Counted from the stretch's first letter, positions 8,401-16,864 are shown. The stretch: DNA of 24,868 nucleotides from a bacterium (GCA_023230585.1 JALNXB010000031.1:1-24868); one strand, 5' to 3'. Program-made: numbers and translations. The notes: generated by a model from the letters alone, not told the origin.

Positions 8401-8413
8401 TGAACAGCGTTCA
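8401..8413. promoter_or_regulatory. Palindromic operator candidate
   Basis: TGAAC-AGC-GTTCA is a perfect 5-bp inverted repeat with a 3-base centre, in the region shared by the divergent manB and dppA genes. It resembles a LexA box, but the centre is three rather than four bases, so LexA is not claimed. Chance occurrence is quite possible. Confidence 0.25.
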
Positions 8414-8501
8414 TCCAAGGACAGACCTTGTTATTATATATTCTTATAAATACCTCTTTTTGTCAAGAAGTTTATCATTTATTTTATATCTCAATATTTC
8501 T

Positions 8502-8529
8502 TTGATTTTTCTGTTACCTGTGGTAGAAT
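8502..8529 (+). promoter_or_regulatory. Sigma-70 promoter for the M55 aminopeptidase gene
   Basis: TTGATT (8502-8507) and TAGAAT (8524-8529) are separated by 16 bases. The TGG before the -10 box gives an extended -10 (TG-n-TAGAAT). Transcription would start near 8536, about 35 bases before the ATG. Confidence 0.55.
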
Positions 8530-8570
8530 TTTTAACTATGAACCTTTACAATACAAAATGGGGGTAATAA

Positions 8571-9449
8571 ATGAAGATATATATAATGACAGATTTAGAG
8601 GGAGTGGCAGGAGTTTTGGATTCAAAGAATTGGTGTTTTGAAGAAGGTCGTTTCTATTCACAAGCAACAGAACTTCTGACTATGGAGATTAACTCTGCTA
8701 TAGAAGGTTTTTTAGAGGGAGGCGCAACAGAGATATTGGTTGCTGATGGACATGGTGGTGGTGCTATAAACCAGTCGATACTCCATAAAAAAGCTGAATA
8801 TGCAAAAAATTGGAGCTCAGGTCGGGAGGCTTTTTCTTTGACAGACAGAAAGTTTGATTTTATTGCTTGGATAGGGCAACACCCGATGGCAGGCACAATT
8901 GGAGGGCATCTAACTCATACAGGTAATATGGGTGTAGTTGAACAGTCGATAAACGGTATTCCTGTGGGAGAATTTGGTAGTTTTGCGATGCTTGCAACTG
9001 AACTGGGTGTACGTTCTATATTTGGAACTGGTTGTAAGGCATTCTGTGATGAAGCAGAATCTTTTATACCAGGTATAGAAACAGTTGCTGTAAAAAAAGG
9101 TACTCAGACAACATCTGGTAACCACCTGCCACGGGAAGTTTACAGAGAACACAATAAATCTGCAATACATTTACACCCTATTGAAGCAAGACGGCTAATA
9201 AAAGAAGGAGCTAAACGGGCAATAGAAAGGGCTCAGAAAGAGACTTTTGGTTTGGTAGAATTACCCAAACCTCCTTATGTGAGAGTTAGAGTAATGAGGG
9301 GAGATGATAAATATCCTCCAAGAATTCTGAGGCAAGGTCCTGCAGATAGTTTGTTTAATTTATTAGATGCATCATACACCTTCCATGAGTTGAATATAAA
9401 TCCAGCAGACCCTAATTTGAGTAAACTTCTTGGTAAACGTATAGTTTAA
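8571..9449 (+). CDS. dppA: M55 family D-aminopeptidase (DppA-like)
   Basis: M55 enzymes are dinuclear-zinc aminopeptidases that release N-terminal D-amino acids, classically D-alanine from D-Ala peptides of cell-wall origin. The family signature D-x-E-G is at 8-11 (D8, E10). Other expected ligands and active-site residues are D59/H61 (VADGHGG), H104 (GQHPMAG), H116 (THTGN) and E134 (VGEFG). At 292 aa it is close to the usual length. No signal peptide is visible, so it acts in the cytoplasm on imported peptides. GGGGG at 8560-8564 serves as the ribosome binding site for the ATG, and a promoter lies upstream. It is a single-gene unit here with no dpp transporter genes. D-aminoacylase at 20740-22326 is a functional relative elsewhere in the window. 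Confidence 0.85.
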   Translation: MKIYIMTDLEGVAGVLDSKNWCFEEGRFYSQATELLTMEINSAIEGFLEGGATEILVADGHGGGAINQSILHKKAEYAKNWSSGREAFSLTDRKFDFIAWIGQHPMAGTIGGHLTHTGNMGVVEQSINGIPVGEFGSFAMLATELGVRSIFGTGCKAFCDEAESFIPGIETVAVKKGTQTTSGNHLPREVYREHNKSAIHLHPIEARRLIKEGAKRAIERAQKETFGLVELPKPPYVRVRVMRGDDKYPPRILRQGPADSLFNLLDASYTFHELNINPADPNLSKLLGKRIV

Positions 9450-9590
9450 GTAACAAGTGTAATGTCTTGGATAAGGTAGTAAATAATTCTTATATTAAAC
9501 TATTTGTTATACAGTTTTCTGTGTATCTGTAAATATGGCTTTATGGGTATATTTAATAGTTTCTCAGAAAAAGGTCCCTTGGGGGGGTAT

Positions 9591-9630
9591 CCTCCGAAGT
9601 TTGTACTGTAGCGTAGGTGGAGGGGCTTTT
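9591..9630 (+). repeat. GTAGCGTAGGTGG foldback repeat, copy 1
   Basis: Bases 9594-9630 match 24300-24336 at 34 of 37 positions. CCTCC (9591-9595) can pair with GGAGG (9619-9623). T-rich sequence (9634-9649) follows, so this copy could help terminate the dppA transcript that ends 142 bases upstream. A second shared core lies at 9698-9712. The whole 9450-9723 gap holds no gene. Confidence 0.65.
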
Positions 9631-9723
9631 GCTTTACGCTTTTGTTTTTTTACTGAAAGAAAAGACAAAGGCAAGGATAAAAATAATAGTAGGAATAAAT
9701 CCTCAGGGGTTTACAGAGAGGGT

Positions 9724-10221
9724 TTAACGAATATTTAAGACCATCTTAAATTCATTAAAAGGCCAGTATTTTAAGATGGTTTTGCTTATTATTAATTCTT
9801 CGCTAATAGGGCCCCACACACTGCTATCTTCACTTAGGTTTCTATTATCTCCAAGTAAAAAATAAGAGTTGGGTGGTATTTCCCATTTATTTGTATATGT
9901 AGGAGGTTCTTTTATATAAGGTTCATTTAGGAGAGTTCCGTTAATATACACTTTACCGTTTTTAATATCTACAACCTCACCCGGTAGTCCTATTATTCGT
10001 TTTGCAAGTATTTCATCGCTTATTTGTGGATCCTTTAGCATTACAATAGTTTTTCTTGGAAGAGAAGTTTTTTTAACTGTTACTACCTTGTCATTAACAT
10101 TTAAGGTTGGTTCCATAGAAGAGGAAATAATTTCATAAAACCTCACTTCTTTTACACCAAACAGGTATCCTACAAAAAAAATAAATATGACCATCAATAT
10201 ACTATTTATGATTTTAAACAT
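9724..10221 (-). CDS. lepB: Signal peptidase I
   Basis: This 165-aa enzyme is a membrane-bound serine protease that removes Sec/Tat signal peptides from exported proteins. A single N-terminal membrane segment spans about residues 5-23. Catalytic Ser35 lies in SSSMEPT, and catalytic Lys74 in AKRIIGLPGE. The box-E motif GDNR...SEDS is near the C-terminus. One anchor and this small size match the Gram-positive/compact type rather than the two-anchor E. coli enzyme. There is no ribosome binding site at a normal distance. The predicted promoter places the transcription start at the A of the ATG, so the mRNA may be leaderless. It is the only minus-strand gene in this part of the window and is divergent from dnaG. 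Confidence 0.93.
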   Translation of the reverse strand: MFKIINSILMVIFIFFVGYLFGVKEVRFYEIISSSMEPTLNVNDKVVTVKKTSLPRKTIVMLKDPQISDEILAKRIIGLPGEVVDIKNGKVYINGTLLNEPYIKEPPTYTNKWEIPPNSYFLLGDNRNLSEDSSVWGPISEELIISKTILKYWPFNEFKMVLNIR

Positions 10222-10227
10222 AAATAT

Positions 10228-10256
10228 ATTTTAATATTCTCCAAATAAAACGTCAA
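10228..10256 (-). promoter_or_regulatory. lepB promoter predicting a leaderless transcript
   Basis: On the minus strand TTGACG (10256-10251) and TAAAAT (10233-10228) are spaced by exactly 17 bases. The -10 box ends at 10228, and six bases later comes the lepB ATG at 10221. The +1 base would therefore be the A of the start codon or very near it. Confidence 0.6.
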
Positions 10257-10279
10257 GTTTGACTGTATCTAAATTTAAC

Positions 10280-10303
10280 ACCAAAATAATCATACATTTT
10301 GGT
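10280..10303. promoter_or_regulatory. Inverted repeat between the divergent lepB and dnaG promoters
   Basis: ACCAAAAT (10280-10287) and ATTTTGGT (10296-10303) are perfect 8-bp arms around an 8-base spacer. The element sits 24 bases upstream of the lepB -35 box and 17 bases upstream of the dnaG -35 box. That position suits an operator or activator site; it is not followed by a T-run, so it is not a terminator. Confidence 0.35.
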
Positions 10304-10319
10304 AACAAACATACATATA

Positions 10320-10348
10320 TTGACAAATTTAAGTCTTGCGGGTATAAC
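10320..10348 (+). promoter_or_regulatory. Sigma-70 promoter for dnaG-rpoD
   Basis: A consensus TTGACA (10320-10325) and TATAAC (10343-10348) are separated by 17 bases. Transcription would start near 10355, about 37 bases ahead of the dnaG ATG. Confidence 0.7.
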
Positions 10349-10391
10349 AAAGTATCACAAAAAAGAATAATTCCGGAGGCTTTATTATATT

Positions 10392-12164
10392 ATGAAAGAG
10401 ACCATCTCGGTCAATTCCCTCAATAAGATAACCGATAATCTTGATATTGTCAAAGTCGTTTCAGAATATTTGACATTACAAAGAGCAGGAAAGAATTTTA
10501 AAGCATTATGTCCTTTCCACGAAGAAAAAACACCGTCTTTTGTTGTCAATCCTGAAAAACAGATATTCCATTGTTTTGGTTGCGGGGTAGGTGGCAACGC
10601 TATAAAATTTTTAATGAGTATTGAAAACCTACCCTTCCCACAAGCTGTTGCTCTTGCATCAGAAAAAGCAGGAGTCTCCATTTCTCTTGGAAGATATTCA
10701 CATAAAGATTCTGAGGAAGCTAATAAAATTTATAATGCCAACAAATTTGCTTCTCAAATTTATACCAACCTTCTATTTTCTCAAACTGATAAAAGAGCTT
10801 TTGAATATTTAGCAGCTCGAGGTCTCAAAGAACCTGATATCAAATTTTTTCAAATAGGGTATGCTTCTTATTCAACAGACCTTTTAGTCAAAGAGATTCA
10901 CAAGAACAAACTACAAATAAAAGATTTTATTAAGGCAGGATTGGTTAAAGATGATGGGAAGGCAGATGTTTTTAGGAATAGAGTTATGTTTCCTATTTTT
11001 GATTGGCGGGGAAGAATTTTAGGTTTTGGTGGCAGAGCTCTTGATGAGCAACAGATGCCTAAATATCTTAATACAAGCGAAAATCAGGTGTTTTATAAAG
11101 GGAAAATCCTTTACGGGCTTAATTGGGCATCAGTACCTATAAAAGAAAAAGATTTTGTGATTCTTGTAGAAGGGTACTTTGATGTTATCAAATTGTATTT
11201 GAACGGAATTAAAAATGTAGTAGCACCTATGGGAACCTCTTTAACATCAACCCAAATTAACTTCTTCAGAAGATATTCAAACAATGTTCTTCTGATGTTC
11301 GATTCTGATCAAGCTGGCGTAAGAGCATCTTTAAGAAATCTTGAAACTGTTTTAAAAAAAGGGTGCAATACAAAACTTTGTGTATTACCTACTGGTTTTG
11401 ACCCTGACAGGTTTATAGATGATTACGGGATAAACCCTTTTATTGAACTTATTAATAAATCTAAGAATTTTTTAGATTTTTCGTTTGATATTTATTCTCA
11501 ACAGCATGGAATAGAAACTCCAAAAGGAAAATCTTTGGTTGCTAAAGAGGTTATGAAATATATAGAATTTTTGCCTGATGCGATTGAAAAATCAGAATAT
11601 AGAAAGATTCTTGCAAAAAAACTGAATATTAAAGAAGAAATATTGGTGCAAAGTATTAGCGTAGAAGAGAAGAGAGAGGATGATACTGAGTTAAATAAAT
11701 CTGATAACAAACTTTCCACAATAGATTATACTGAAAACCTTATTGTAGAGATTCTCTTCTCAGACCAACAATATTGGGAAAAACTTTTAGAATGGAACGG
11801 CGAGATGACACCAAGGATAAGTGTAATAAAACAGACTTCCAAGGAACTTTTAAAGAACAATTTACAACTTACACCTTCAAACCTTATAATTGGTGTAACA
11901 GATACTGCAGAATTAGACAATATGAGTAGTTGGATTACACAACGAGCTTTAAAAGATGTGAGTTGTTTTGAAGAAGAAAAAAAACAGGTTATTTTTTTGG
12001 ATTGTCTCAAAAAGATACATAAGATTTGTTTATGGGAAAAACTTGAAAAAGTAAAAAAAGAAATGAATACTAAGAAAGATAACGGGCTTAATTATAATAA
12101 AGAGCTTGAAGTTTTACAAACATTGCTTTTTGAATTGCAAAAGGAGAATGTGAAAAATGGGTAG
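10392..12164 (+). CDS. dnaG: DNA primase
   Basis: This enzyme synthesises RNA primers at the replication fork. The N-terminal CHC2 zinc ribbon has C40, H43, C61 and C64. The RNA polymerase core with its TOPRIM fold includes VEGYFDVIK (E260) and MFDSDQAG (D304, D306), the metal-binding acidic residues. The C-terminal part (roughly 420-590) is the poorly conserved helicase-interaction region. The length of 590 aa is normal. A GGAGG lies 12 bases before the ATG, slightly far. The 3' end overlaps rpoD by eight bases. DnaG-RpoD is the core of the classical macromolecular synthesis operon; rpsU is absent here. Confidence 0.96.
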   Translation: MKETISVNSLNKITDNLDIVKVVSEYLTLQRAGKNFKALCPFHEEKTPSFVVNPEKQIFHCFGCGVGGNAIKFLMSIENLPFPQAVALASEKAGVSISLGRYSHKDSEEANKIYNANKFASQIYTNLLFSQTDKRAFEYLAARGLKEPDIKFFQIGYASYSTDLLVKEIHKNKLQIKDFIKAGLVKDDGKADVFRNRVMFPIFDWRGRILGFGGRALDEQQMPKYLNTSENQVFYKGKILYGLNWASVPIKEKDFVILVEGYFDVIKLYLNGIKNVVAPMGTSLTSTQINFFRRYSNNVLLMFDSDQAGVRASLRNLETVLKKGCNTKLCVLPTGFDPDRFIDDYGINPFIELINKSKNFLDFSFDIYSQQHGIETPKGKSLVAKEVMKYIEFLPDAIEKSEYRKILAKKLNIKEEILVQSISVEEKREDDTELNKSDNKLSTIDYTENLIVEILFSDQQYWEKLLEWNGEMTPRISVIKQTSKELLKNNLQLTPSNLIIGVTDTAELDNMSSWITQRALKDVSCFEEEKKQVIFLDCLKKIHKICLWEKLEKVKKEMNTKKDNGLNYNKELEVLQTLLFELQKENVKNG

Positions 12165-13332
12165 GAAAAAAAAGAGCGAAGTTCTTTCTAAAAATGAAAA
12201 GGCGCAAAAAATCAATGAGATTGTAAAAATGGGAAGGCGAAAGAAACGTCTTTCTTGGGAAGATATTAACGATATTCTTCCTATGGATCTGACCGACCAA
12301 GATGAAATAAACGAACTTTTTGACGAACTGGAAACTTGGGATATAGATATTGATGAAGAAGCGTTCCCTATTGCAAAGAATAAAAAAGTAGAAGATGAGT
12401 TTAAAAATCCTTTAAGGTCGTATCTTAAAGGTGCTGGGGCTTATACACTATTGAACCATAAAGAAGAGATTATGTTGGCTAAAGGTATAGAGGAAGCTAA
12501 AAAGAAACTTAACCAGAAAGAGGCTAAAAAGAAACTTACACCACAACAGTATGCAAAATATGAGATGGAACTATATGAGTTAAGAGAAAGGCTTATAAAT
12601 TCTAACCTAAGATTGGTGATAAATATTGCAAAAAGATATAGTAACCCAAAACTTTCTATACTTGACCTTATACAAGAGGGAAATATTGGTTTAATGAAAG
12701 CTGTTGAAAAATTTAAATATAGAACAGGTTTTAAGTTTAGCACTTATGCTACTTGGTGGATAAGACAAGCAATAACAAGGGCGATTGCAGACCATTCTGC
12801 TACTATTCGTATTCCTGTTCATATGATTGAAAAAATCAATAAAGTTAAAAAGATAGAGGCAACAATCTCTCAAGGTAGTGAATTTGAACAACCGACAGAA
12901 GCAGAAATAGCTAAAAGAATGGATATGTCTGTTAAAAAAATTAGAGATATTATAAAATCAATGAGGCCAGACCCTATTTCTATTGATATGCCTGTTGGAG
13001 AGGGAGATAAAACGACTGTTGGAGATTTTATAGAAGATACAGAAAATTCTGACCCGTTAAAACATGCAAAACATTCTTTACTAAGAGAAGAGATAGAGAA
13101 GGTTTTATGTATTCTAGATGACAGAGAAACAGCAATAATTAGGTTACGGTTTGGGTTAGGAGAAGAAGGGTATCCGCGAACTCTCGAAGAGGTTGGGAAC
13201 TGTTTTCAACTTACAAGGGAAAGAATAAGGCAGATAGAATCAAAAGCTATCCAGAAACTTAAATGCTCTCACAAGTGTGAGAAGCTCAAATCATTTGTTG
13301 AAGGTGATATGAAAGGCTTCATAAAGTATTAA
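12157..13332 (+). CDS. rpoD: Primary RNA polymerase sigma factor (sigma-70 family)
   Basis: This is the housekeeping sigma factor, 391 aa. Residues 30-68 look like a short region 1.1 and NPLRSYLKG (84-92) starts region 1.2. Region 2 covers about 146-222. Its -10 recognition part (FSTYATWWIRQAI, 194-206) is canonical, which agrees with the TATAAT-like boxes found in this window. Region 3 spans about 222-290. Region 4.2 has the -35-binding helix-turn-helix (about 341-368, ending RERIRQIESKA). The large non-conserved insert of E. coli RpoD is absent. AAGGAGA lies inside the end of dnaG, and the ATG overlaps the dnaG stop by eight bases, so the two are translated from one message. Confidence 0.95.
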   Translation: MGRKKKSEVLSKNEKAQKINEIVKMGRRKKRLSWEDINDILPMDLTDQDEINELFDELETWDIDIDEEAFPIAKNKKVEDEFKNPLRSYLKGAGAYTLLNHKEEIMLAKGIEEAKKKLNQKEAKKKLTPQQYAKYEMELYELRERLINSNLRLVINIAKRYSNPKLSILDLIQEGNIGLMKAVEKFKYRTGFKFSTYATWWIRQAITRAIADHSATIRIPVHMIEKINKVKKIEATISQGSEFEQPTEAEIAKRMDMSVKKIRDIIKSMRPDPISIDMPVGEGDKTTVGDFIEDTENSDPLKHAKHSLLREEIEKVLCILDDRETAIIRLRFGLGEEGYPRTLEEVGNCFQLTRERIRQIESKAIQKLKCSHKCEKLKSFVEGDMKGFIKY

Positions 13333-13399
13333 TTTTTTAAGAAGTTTTTATATCATTTAACAAACCTGTCTATATGTTATATTTTTCAAATAATATAAT

Positions 13400-13428
13400 T
13401 TGACACTTCTTGCTTTTTGTAATAATAT
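13400..13428 (+). promoter_or_regulatory. Sigma-70 promoter for serA
   Basis: A consensus TTGACA (13400-13405) and TAATAT (13423-13428) are spaced by 17 bases and preceded by an A/T-rich tract like an UP element. Transcription would begin near 13435. The TTG within this -35 box is also an in-frame start codon upstream of serA, so it should not be taken as the gene start. Confidence 0.7.
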
Positions 13429-13495
13429 TTTAGTACATAATTTTGGTTATTTTACCAATAGGTTTGTAAATTTTTATGAGTTACAGGACAACATA

Positions 13496-15076
13496 ATGAA
13501 AAATATTAGGGTATTGATAACAGACCCTCTTGAAAAAGAGGGGGTAGAACTCTTTAAACAAGCCGGTTTCGAGGTTGATGAAAAAGGAAAACTTTCTCCA
13601 GATATGCTATCTGAGATTGTTGCTCCTTATGATGTTGTGATAGTAAGAAGTGGAACTAATGTTACCAGAAAAGTTATAGATAGAGCTGAGAACCTAAAGG
13701 TTATTGGACGAGCTGGTGTTGGGCTTGACAATGTAGATTTAGACGCAGCTACTCACGCAGGCATAATAGTGATGAACGCTCCCGAAGGTAACACAGTTTC
13801 TGCAGCAGAGCATACTATTGCTATGATGTTATCTCTTGCAAGAAATATCCCAGAGGCTAACTCTTCTCTGAAAAATGGTAAATGGGAGAAGAAAAAGTTT
13901 ATGGGACACGAACTTTACAATAAAACTCTCGGTATTGTGGGGTTAGGCAGGATTGGCAGGAGAGTTGCTTCTATTGCAAAAGGATTTGGTATGAGAGTAG
14001 TTGGATATGATACTATGGTTGATAATATCACAACAAATATCGAAAAAAATATAACCTTGCTTAATCTACCCGGCCTTTTTAGAGAGTCTGATTTCATCAC
14101 TTTTCATATTCCTTTAAACGAATCTACTTCACATTTTATCGGAGAGAAAGAATTAGATATGATGAAAGATGGTGTTATGATTATCAATTGTGCTCGTGGA
14201 GGAATTATTGATGAAGAAGCCCTATATGAAAAAATTTTGGAAGGCAAGGTTAAAGGTGCAGCTATAGATGTTTTTGAAAAAGAACCTCCTGCCGATTGTC
14301 CTCTGTTATCTTTACCAGAAGTAATCGTAACACCACATCTTGCTGCTTCAACAAAAGAAGCTCAGATAAATGTAGCTCAGCAGCTTGCAAGGCAGGTGGT
14401 GGAAGCATTGGTAAAAAAGGTAGTATTAAATGCTGTAAACCTTCCTTACCTTGACGAAAAATCTTTGGCAAAACTTAACCCTTATCTTGAACTCGGCTTG
14501 AAAATAGGAATATTTATTAGGCAGTTGTCTGAAGGGGCTTTTGATAAAGTAACAATAACTTATAGCGGTGACCTAATAAACTATAACCTTTCCCTTTTGA
14601 GGGCAAATATTATTGTAGGGTTGTTAGGAAACACCATATCTATTAATCAAGTGAACGCTTCATTGATTCTTAAAGAGAAGGGTATAGAACTTGAAGAAGT
14701 GAGGTTGGAAACTGAAGGAGAATTTACTAATCTAATAACGGTAGAGGTTTGCAATTGCCAAAAAATATCTGTTGCGGGTACAATAATTAAAGGTAGTGAC
14801 CCAAGAATTGTTAAAATTGATGGTTTTGAAGTAGAGGCTGTCCCTGAGGGATATCTTTTAGTATGCCATAATGAAGATAAACCAGGAATAATGGGATATA
14901 TTGGAACCATCCTTGGAGAGAATAATGTTAATATAGCATCTATGACTCTGGGAAGAAAAAAGAAAGGCTCTCCAGCTATCACAGTATTAAACTTAGACCA
15001 GGGTATAGACCAAACAGTAGTTAAGAAGATAGAGGAATTTCCGGTAATGCATTCTGTAAAACTGGTGAGGATATAA
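13496..15076 (+). CDS. serA: D-3-phosphoglycerate dehydrogenase
   Basis: This enzyme performs the first step of serine synthesis, oxidising 3-phosphoglycerate to 3-phosphohydroxypyruvate with NAD. From the ATG at 13496 it is 526 aa, the typical long (type 1) form. The order is a substrate-binding domain, an NAD-binding fold with GLGRIG (149-154), the catalytic triad R234, E263, H281, an intervening allosteric domain (about 310-450), and a C-terminal ACT domain (about 453-526, beginning at LLVCHNEDKPGIMG) expected to sense serine. The start is chosen because it begins the conserved MKNIRVLITDP and has AGGA at proper spacing. Upstream in-frame codons overlap the promoter. It is 163 bases from rpoD with its own promoter. 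Confidence 0.95.
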   Translation: MKNIRVLITDPLEKEGVELFKQAGFEVDEKGKLSPDMLSEIVAPYDVVIVRSGTNVTRKVIDRAENLKVIGRAGVGLDNVDLDAATHAGIIVMNAPEGNTVSAAEHTIAMMLSLARNIPEANSSLKNGKWEKKKFMGHELYNKTLGIVGLGRIGRRVASIAKGFGMRVVGYDTMVDNITTNIEKNITLLNLPGLFRESDFITFHIPLNESTSHFIGEKELDMMKDGVMIINCARGGIIDEEALYEKILEGKVKGAAIDVFEKEPPADCPLLSLPEVIVTPHLAASTKEAQINVAQQLARQVVEALVKKVVLNAVNLPYLDEKSLAKLNPYLELGLKIGIFIRQLSEGAFDKVTITYSGDLINYNLSLLRANIIVGLLGNTISINQVNASLILKEKGIELEEVRLETEGEFTNLITVEVCNCQKISVAGTIIKGSDPRIVKIDGFEVEAVPEGYLLVCHNEDKPGIMGYIGTILGENNVNIASMTLGRKKKGSPAITVLNLDQGIDQTVVKKIEEFPVMHSVKLVRI

Positions 15077-15177
15077 AAGTGATACAAAAACTAATAAATA
15101 TTATAAAAAATATACCTATTTTTTTGAACCTATTTATTTTGTTTAAATTCCTTTCCTACAGGCGTACCGGTTGATTT

Positions 15178-15198
15178 CTCTCTCATTTTTGAGGGAGG
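15178..15198 (+). promoter_or_regulatory. Hairpin that covers the RNase Y ribosome binding site
   Basis: CTCTCTCA (15178-15185) and TGAGGGAG (15190-15197) form an 8-bp stem with one G-U pair and a TTTT loop. A further T77-G98 wobble would extend it. The 3' arm contains most of the GGGAGGTGA ribosome binding site that precedes the ATG at 15211. The structure could limit translation initiation until it is opened or cleaved. Confidence 0.5.
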
Positions 15199-15210
15199 TG
15201 AACATATAGT

Positions 15211-16761
15211 ATGAATCCATTGATACTCATTCCTTTGAGTATTCTTTTTATATTCTTTGGATATCTTTTAAAAAAACTTATTGGAGAAAAAACCTTTAAG
15301 TCAGCGGAAAAACGAGCTAAAGAGATTATTCAAGAAGCAGAAAAGACTATTCTGGAAAAGAAAAGAGAAGCAGATATTGAAGCAAAAGAAGCTCTTTATA
15401 GGATGAGAAACGAGTTTGAAAGAGAAAGTAGAAATAAGAGAAAAGAACTCCAGTTTCAAGAGAAAAGGATACAGCAGAGAGAACTTAACATAGAAAGAAA
15501 ATCAGAAATTCTTGATAAAAAAGAGTCAGAAATAACAGTAAAAGAGAAGAATATAGATACACGGTATGATGATTTAAAAAATAAAGAAACAGAATATTCT
15601 GGCTTAATTGAAGATGTAAAGAGAAGGCTTGCTCAGGCAGCTGGATTGTCTATAGAAGAAGCAAAAAATCAATTGTTGAAAGCAATGGAAGATGATGCTA
15701 AGAAAGAGTTTGTGTTTGTCTACAAAAAACTTGAAGAAGAGACAATTAAGCAGGCGGATGATAGAGCAAGAGAAATAGTTCTTACCGCTATGCAAAGGTT
15801 GGCAGCTGACGAGGTTTCTGAAAACGTTGTGTCTGTATTAAGTTTACCTAACGATGAAATTAAAGGGCGTATTATTGGTAGGGAAGGAAGAAATATAAAA
15901 GCGTTTGAAAAAGCTACAGGGGTTGATTTGATTGTTGATGATACACCTGAGGCGGTCACATTATCTTCTTTCAGTCTTTACCGAAGAGAGATAGCAAGAC
16001 TAACCTTAGAAAAACTTATAGCTGACGGTAGAATACATCCCGGGAGGATAGAAGAAGTTGTAGAAAAAGTCAAAGATAAACTTGATGAAGAGATAATTGA
16101 AGAAGGGAAAAATACCGTATTTGAGGTTGGGGTGGAGAATATTCATCCTGAACTTGTTAAACTTGTGGGTAAACTTAAATATAGAACAAGTTTTGGGCAG
16201 AATGCTTTACAGCATACCAAAGAGAGTGCTTATTTTGCTGGTATGATAGCCGCAGAACTTGGACTTAATGTTAAACTTGCAAAAAGGGTTGCTTTATTGC
16301 ACGATATCGGTAAAGCAATAGACCAAGAGGTTGAAGGCGCTCATCCTGAAATAGGAGCAGAACTGCTAAGAAAATACGGAGAACCTGAGGTAGTTATAGA
16401 TGTAGCTCTTTCTCATCACAAAGATGTAGATATAGCTACTCCGTATACTGTTCTTGCACAGATAGCAGACGCAATATCTGCTACAAGACCTGGTGCCAGA
16501 AGGGATACTCTTGAAAAATATATTAGAAGGATAGAAGATCTCGAAAAGATAGCCTATTCGTTTAAAGGTGTTGAAGATGCTTTTGCTGTTTCAGCTGGAA
16601 GAGAAATTAGGGTTATTGTTAAACCAGATAAAATATCTGATGATGAAGCTAAAACCCTTGTCAGAGAAATAGCTAAAAACATTGAAGATTCTATGGAATA
16701 TATTGGGCAGGTTAAGGTAACAGTCATAAGAGAAATGAGAGAGACAGAATTTGCTAAATAA
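15211..16761 (+). CDS. rny: Ribonuclease Y
   Basis: RNase Y is a membrane-anchored endoribonuclease that starts bulk mRNA decay in bacteria lacking RNase E. The 516-aa protein has one N-terminal membrane helix (about 3-22), a long charged coiled coil (about 27-200), a KH RNA-binding domain with GRIIGREGRN (219-228), and an HD domain with catalytic H364-D365 (LLHDIGKA). SHHKDVD (about 397-403) is a further metal-site motif. The length and domain order are standard. GGGAGGTGA precedes the ATG and lies in a predicted hairpin. The gap to serA is 134 bases, so it may share the serA transcript or have an unseen promoter. Confidence 0.95.
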   Translation: MNPLILIPLSILFIFFGYLLKKLIGEKTFKSAEKRAKEIIQEAEKTILEKKREADIEAKEALYRMRNEFERESRNKRKELQFQEKRIQQRELNIERKSEILDKKESEITVKEKNIDTRYDDLKNKETEYSGLIEDVKRRLAQAAGLSIEEAKNQLLKAMEDDAKKEFVFVYKKLEEETIKQADDRAREIVLTAMQRLAADEVSENVVSVLSLPNDEIKGRIIGREGRNIKAFEKATGVDLIVDDTPEAVTLSSFSLYRREIARLTLEKLIADGRIHPGRIEEVVEKVKDKLDEEIIEEGKNTVFEVGVENIHPELVKLVGKLKYRTSFGQNALQHTKESAYFAGMIAAELGLNVKLAKRVALLHDIGKAIDQEVEGAHPEIGAELLRKYGEPEVVIDVALSHHKDVDIATPYTVLAQIADAISATRPGARRDTLEKYIRRIEDLEKIAYSFKGVEDAFAVSAGREIRVIVKPDKISDDEAKTLVREIAKNIEDSMEYIGQVKVTVIREMRETEFAK

Positions 16762-16864
16762 GAAGATTCCCTATAAAGTTTTTAATGAACATCGTTTAAT
16801 GTGTAGATAAAAGGGAAATTCCCTATTCCGTCGTAGAGAAGGAGTGGGGTTCTAAGACTACAAC

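Larger units (their letters stand above)
8251..8570. other. Divergent intergenic region between manB and dppA
   Basis: No protein or RNA gene is seen in these 320 bases. The manB side contains a tandem 9-bp repeat (TTGGTAATA then TTGGTAATT, 8332-8349). A 13-bp palindrome TGAACAGCGTTCA lies at 8401-8413 and a plus-strand promoter at 8502-8529. I found no convincing minus-strand promoter for manB, although one is expected here. Confidence 0.5.

Noticed and set aside
8401..8413. LexA (SOS) box
   Set aside because: GAAC and GTTC are separated by three bases, not the four of the known Gram-positive box; kept only as a palindrome.
9535..9738. 67-codon plus-strand open frame in the dppA-lepB gap
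   Set aside because: It runs through the foldback repeat, overlaps the 3' end of lepB and lacks a ribosome binding site.
13268..13281. CTCACA-AG-TGTGAG hairpin
   Set aside because: It falls within the last conserved codons of rpoD with no T-run, so it is not called a terminator or operator.
14647..15087. Minus-strand 146-codon open frame over the end of serA
   Set aside because: It is antisense to the conserved ACT domain and has no recognisable motif.
15124..15150. Promoter for rny based on TTGAAC
   Set aside because: The only -10-like sequence is 13 bases away and none occurs at 16-18 bases.
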